Source of the DNA: Acanthamoeba sp. SK_2022b
Taxonomy: Eukaryota > Discosea > Longamoebia > Acanthamoebidae
DNA: 10,391 nucleotides
Direction: 5' to 3'
NCBI GenBank assembly: GCA_027943245.1
Contig: JANDJZ010001099.1
Span: 1-10,391, forward strand
Made by a program: the position numbers and the translations under genes
Shown here: positions 7,121 to 10,391 of the stretch, in pieces
Layout of the letters: every line of letters starts with the position of its first letter
Position numbering within the stretch: position 1 is the stretch's first letter
The notes under the pieces: generated by a model
Told to the model about the DNA's origin: nothing
Seen by the model: only the letters and a program-made list of their open reading frames with translations
Databases searched by the model: none

Positions 7121-7163
7121 CACTTCACACTTTACTCTTCACCACAAAGCGTACATCACAACA

Positions 7164-7338
7164 GTGTTGAGGTGTGGTGGTGATGTTGTGGTGGAGTAGT
7201 GGTGTTGTGGTGATGTTGTGGTGAAGTTGTGGATGTTGTGGTGATTTTGTGGTGGTGTTGTGATGGTGTTGTGGTGGTGTTATGATAGTTTTGTTCTGGT
7301 GGTCTTGTGGTGTTGTAGTGGTGTTGTGGTGCTGGTAC
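7164..7338. repeat. G/T-rich satellite between two LTRs
   Basis: GTGTTGAGGTG then degenerate GTGGTGATGTTGTGGTG-type repeats. Positions 7164-7168 (GTGTT) match 4003-4007. No coding content. Confidence 0.88.
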
Positions 7339-7556
7339 TGTTGTGATGTATGCTGTGTGGTGAAGAGTAGAGTAAGAAGTGAGAGAGAACAGGGTTCTCT
7401 CTGGTTATTACTGCTGGATATATTGCTGTAGACAGTTGTGCTACAAAACTCCTAAACTTGAGGCATGCCTTGATGTGCTAGAGGCTCATTAAGTCTTTCC
7501 TCATTTCACCTTCCAGAGAGTTACTTTGCTTAGAGTACCTAAGGTAACTCACAACA
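7339..7556 (-). repeat. Inverted, diverged solo LTR (copy 2)
   Basis: Read on the minus strand it starts TGTTGTGAGTTACC and ends TACATCACAACA, the same length as copy 1 (218 bp). By eye it is about 80% identical, so it is older or from a sister subfamily. The AGAGAGAAC hairpin is kept, but AATAAA and the full palindrome are lost. No internal domain adjoins it. The bases on its two sides (GGTAC and ACCAC) do not match, so no target-site duplication is visible. Confidence 0.88.
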
Positions 7557-8050
7557 ACCACCACACCACCACAACACAACACCACACTAAACACCAGAAC
7601 ATCACCACAACACCACCACAACACCACCACAACATGACCCATAACACCTTTTCCCCCCCTATGCCACTACACAACCAACCCATAACATCACATCACATCC
7701 TGCACCACCACACAACCACATCACAACCGCAGCAAAACAATACAACACCACCACAACATCACTACGACACGACCCACATCACCACAATCACAACATCACC
7801 ACTACAATACCCCACCACAACAGCACTACATATCACCAACATACCACCACACCATCACAACAACAACACCACAACACCATCACAACACAACATCACCACA
7901 ACAATAACACCACACCACCACAACATCACACCCAATACCACAACACAACATCACCACCACAACAACACCACCACCACAACAACACACCATGCTCACATCC
8001 CCACCACAACACCACCACACCAACATCACCACAACACCACCTCAGTACAG

Positions 8051-8147
<97 letters not shown>

Positions 8148-8190
8148 AGCATCACCACAGCACCACAACGTTACAACAGCAAAACAACCT
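7557..8190. repeat. Long C/A-rich degenerate satellite block
   Basis: About 630 bp of CAC/CAA/ATC triplets, interrupted by a short C-run (about 7652-7660) and by a pure CA array. It has few stop codons, which gives a long artificial His/Thr frame. No gene. Confidence 0.9.
8052..8146. repeat. (CA)n microsatellite, longest in the window
   Basis: About 47 uninterrupted CA units inside the C/A satellite. Confidence 0.95.
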
Positions 8191-8560
8191 TGTGATGGTG
8201 AGGTTGTGATATGGTGATGTTGTGGTGATGTTGTGGTGGTGTGGTGGTGTTGTGGTGATGTTTTGCTGGAGTAGTGGTGTTGTGGTGATGTTGTAGTAGT
8301 GTTGTGGTGTTGTGGTGATGTGGTGGTGATCTAGTGATGGTCTGGTGATGGTGTGGTGTTGTAATTTTGTGGTAATGTTGCAGTGAACTTGTTGTCGTGG
8401 TTGTGATGGTGATGTGGCGGTCAGGTGGTGGTCAGGTGGTGGTCAGGTGGTGGTGGTGGTTGTGGTGGTGATGTTTTGGTGGTGTTGTGGTGTTGGTGTT
8501 GTAGCTGTGGTGTTGTTATGAAGTTGTGGTGGTGATGTTGTGGTGATGTTGCGGTGCTGG
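8191..8560. repeat. G/T-rich satellite with 11-bp GTCAGG minisatellite
   Basis: Polarity flips from C/A to G/T at about 8190. It contains three GTCAGGTGGTG units (starts 8420, 8431, 8442), one GTG shorter than the 14-bp units at 3867. No gene. Confidence 0.9.
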
Positions 8561-8685
8561 TTTATCTCCCTTCCTTTTTACTTAGTGTTACAACACCAAG
8601 CCACCTCCCCAACATCTGAATGACAGCAGAGATGCCTACTTTTGTAAGGCCAGCAGAAATTTAACTTCATTTTCGTTGGTATGTA
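8561..8685. other. Unique-sequence island inside the satellite
   Basis: About 125 bp of mixed composition with none of the satellite words, bordered by G/T satellite on both sides. I recognise no gene, LTR or RNA motif. It could be a remnant of another insertion or of the original unique locus. Confidence 0.6.
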
Positions 8686-9066
8686 GTGGTGTGGTGATGT
8701 TGGGTGTGGAAGTGGTGTTGTGGTTGTGTGGTATGATGTTGTTGTGGTGATGGTGTTGTGGCGTGGCGTTGTGGTGATGCGATGATGTGGTTGTGTGCTG
8801 TAGTTTTGTGAAGAAGTTGGGGCAGTTGTGGTGGTGGTGGTGTGATGGTGATGTTGGTGATGGTGTGGTGGTGATGTGGTGATGGTGTTATGCTGTTGTG
8901 GTGATTGTGGTGGTGCTGTGGCGGTATTGTTGTGATGGTGGTGGTGTTGTGGTGTTGTGGTGCTGTTGTACTGGTGTGGTGGTGCTGTGGTGTTGCATTG
9001 GTGTTGTGATGTTGTTGAGATGTTATGGTGGTGTGGTTGTGGTGATATCGTGGTTTTGTGGTGATG
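8686..9066. repeat. G/T-rich degenerate satellite block
   Basis: GTGGTGATG and GTTGTGGTG words, no microsatellite core. It ends at GTGATG, directly followed by CCACAACC. Confidence 0.9.
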
Positions 9067-9262
9067 CCACAACCACCACAACAACACCACAAAATCACCA
9101 AAATAGCATGGCACCATCACCATAACATCACCCACAACGCCACACCACCAGAACATCACATCCATAACACCACCACAAAACCACCTCAACATTACCACAA
9201 CAACACAACAAAAAACCACAACAGCACAACAGCACAGCAGCACATCACCATTACTCTCCCCA
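9067..9262. repeat. C/A-rich degenerate satellite block
   Basis: CCACAACCACCAC-type repeats, slightly richer in A than the other C/A blocks. It ends in a short T/C-rich break (TTACTCTCCCC, 9251-9261) before G/T repeats resume. Confidence 0.88.
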
Positions 9263-9285
9263 TGTTGTGATGTTGTGGTGATGTT
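9263..9285. repeat. Short G/T satellite remnant before LTR copy 3
   Basis: ATGTTGTGATGTTGTGGTGATG. The last bases before the LTR (ATGTT) compare with ATGGT after it: four of five match, a possible decayed target-site duplication. Confidence 0.7.
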
Positions 9286-9511
9286 TGTTGTGAGTTACCT
9301 AATAAGGTACTCTGATCAACAGTCACTCTGGAACACCAAATGAGGTAGGACTTAATGAGCTCATAGCACATTAAGGCATGCCTTAAGTTTAGGAGTTATG
9401 TTGTAGTACAACTGTCTACAACAATATATTCAACAGTAATAAAACCAGAGAGAACCCCTGTTCTCTCTCACTTCACACTTTACTCTTCACCACAAAGCGT
9501 ACATCACTACA
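9286..9511 (+). repeat. Solo LTR, direct orientation (copy 3)
   Basis: 226 bp, beginning TGTTGTGAGTTACC and ending TCACTACA. It differs from copy 1 at only a few single bases plus small indels, including a 10-bp AACTGTCTAC segment present here and in copy 2 but missing from copy 1. No internal element sequence adjoins it, so it is a solo LTR, usually the product of LTR-LTR recombination. Confidence 0.92.
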
Positions 9512-9882
9512 ATGGTGAGGTGGTTTGGTGGTGGTGTTGTGGATGTGATGTTGTGGTGTTGTGATAATGTTGTGGTGGTGATGTTGTGGTAATGGTGTTG
9601 TGGTGGTGTTGTAGTGTGATGTTGTGATGTCGTGGTGGTGTTGTGATGTTGTGGTGATGTTGAGGTGGTCATGTTGTGGTGGTGATGTTGTGGTGATTTG
9701 TGGTGATGTGGTACTGACAATGGTGGGGTGTTGTGCTGGTGATGTTGTGATGGTGTTGTGGTGTTAAGGTGTTGTTGTGTTGTGGTGGTGATGGTGTGGT
9801 GTTGTGGTGATGGTGTGGTGTTGTGGTGTTGTGGTGGTGATGTTGTTGTGGTGTTGTGGTAATGCTGTGGTGTTGTGTGGTG
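9512..9882. repeat. G/T-rich degenerate satellite block
   Basis: GTGATGTTGTGGTG-type repeats after LTR copy 3. It ends at GTGTGGTG, followed directly by CACACC. Confidence 0.9.
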
Positions 9883-10391
9883 CACACCATCACTACAACA
9901 CCACACCATCATCACCCACCACAACATCACCACAACAACACCACAACTTTACCACTATAACACCCCAACAACATCACACCAACACCACAACATCACCACC
10001 ACCACCACCACCACCACCACCACTACCACCACCACCACCTGACCACAACATCCCCACCACAACTACAACACCACAACATCACAGCAACACCACAACAGCG
10101 CAACACCCCACCACACTATCACCATAACACCACTACACCACAACACCACAGCAACATCACCACAACATTACAACACCACCACAACCACACCACCCCAACA
10201 CAACACAACACCACCACGACACCACCACAACACAACACCACCATGACACCACCACAGCACCACCAACACACCACCACAACACAACACCACCACAACCACA
10301 CCACAACCACACCACAACACAACACCACCACAACACAACCACAACACCATCACCACACAACATCAACCACCACAGCAGCACCAAAACATAC
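9883..10391. repeat. C/A-rich degenerate satellite block, runs off the window
   Basis: CACCACAACACAACACC-type repeats with a pure-ish CAC run (about 9998-10038) that includes one CCACCTGACCAC, the reverse complement of the GTCAGGTGG unit. The right part becomes more regular (CACAACACCACCA words). No gene. Confidence 0.9.

Larger units (their letters stand above)
4008..7163 (+). mobile_element. Ty1/copia LTR retrotransposon, 5'-deleted and decayed
   Basis: The order is protease, gag-pre-integrase/integrase, reverse transcriptase, RNase H, 3' LTR, which is the Ty1/copia order (integrase before RT). Gag and nearly all of the 5' LTR are missing: only TGTTG (4008-4012) may remain of the 5' LTR before internal sequence begins. 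The coding part has at least four frameshifts, five in-frame TGA codons and one internal inversion, so it is not autonomous. It sits inside G/T-rich satellite, with GTGTT on both sides. Base composition is clearly less GC-rich than the HIRA region. Copia-type elements are known in many protists. Confidence 0.9.
6946..7163 (+). repeat. 3' LTR of the copia element (copy 1)
   Basis: 218 bp beginning TGTTGTGA and ending TCACAACA, perfect 8-bp terminal inverted repeats with the canonical TG/CA ends. It carries a 16-bp palindrome (7031-7046), a TATA-like AATATATT (7076-7083), AATAAA (7091-7096) and a 9-bp-arm hairpin (7100-7120). A second copy (9286-9511) is nearly identical and a third (7339-7556) is inverted and diverged, which fixes the ends. 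Confidence 0.92.

Noticed and set aside
7526..8209. 227-residue His/Thr/Asn-rich frame
   Set aside because: Translation of C/A satellite and a CA array. The repeat words have few stop codons, so length is not evidence of coding.
7339..9511. CRISPR-like array from LTR and satellite repeats
   Set aside because: No regular direct repeats with uniform unique spacers, and the context is eukaryotic.
8578..10384. Minus- and plus-strand Val/Trp/Cys/Gly or His/Thr frames
   Set aside because: Same cause: G/T or C/A satellite read in any frame; no start context, domain or conserved end.

Overview
The window looks like nuclear DNA of a unicellular eukaryote, most likely a holozoan protist such as a choanoflagellate. 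The clues are a HIRA histone-chaperone gene split by nine short GT-AG introns (70-171 nt), a complexin-like gene (complexins are known from animals and choanoflagellates) only about 110 bp downstream, AATAAA poly(A) signals, and long CA, CT and CTC microsatellites inside introns. The taxon is inferred from gene content, not proven.

Layout: (1) 1-2943 holds the 3' half of HIRA on the + strand. Nine introns can be placed so that every exon phase joins, and the ten visible exons give about 536 residues with one TGA stop. (2) 3057-3431 is a single-exon gene for a 124-residue complexin-like protein ending in a CaaX-type tail. It is in tandem with HIRA in a compact GC-rich arrangement. (3) From about 3650 to the end the character changes sharply. 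Long degenerate repeats are C/A-rich on one strand (CAC, CAA, ATC triplets) and then G/T-rich, switching polarity several times. (4) Embedded in them is a decayed Ty1/copia retrotransposon (4008-7163) with protease, integrase, reverse transcriptase and RNase H remnants, a 218-bp 3' LTR and almost no 5' LTR. Two more LTR copies are present: an inverted, diverged one (7339-7556) and a direct, close one (9286-9511). A 125-bp non-repetitive island (8561-8685) is unexplained.

HIRA and the complexin-like protein have unrelated jobs: replication-independent H3.3 deposition, and control of SNARE-mediated secretion. The rest is a repeat/retroelement domain with no intact gene. The most unusual observations are the complexin-like gene with its prenylation-type tail, a 112-bp inversion bounded by 18-bp inverted repeats that puts one integrase catalytic motif on the opposite strand, LTR ends that resemble the surrounding satellite, and the polarity-switching satellite itself. 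I do not see a new gene system such as a defence locus here.
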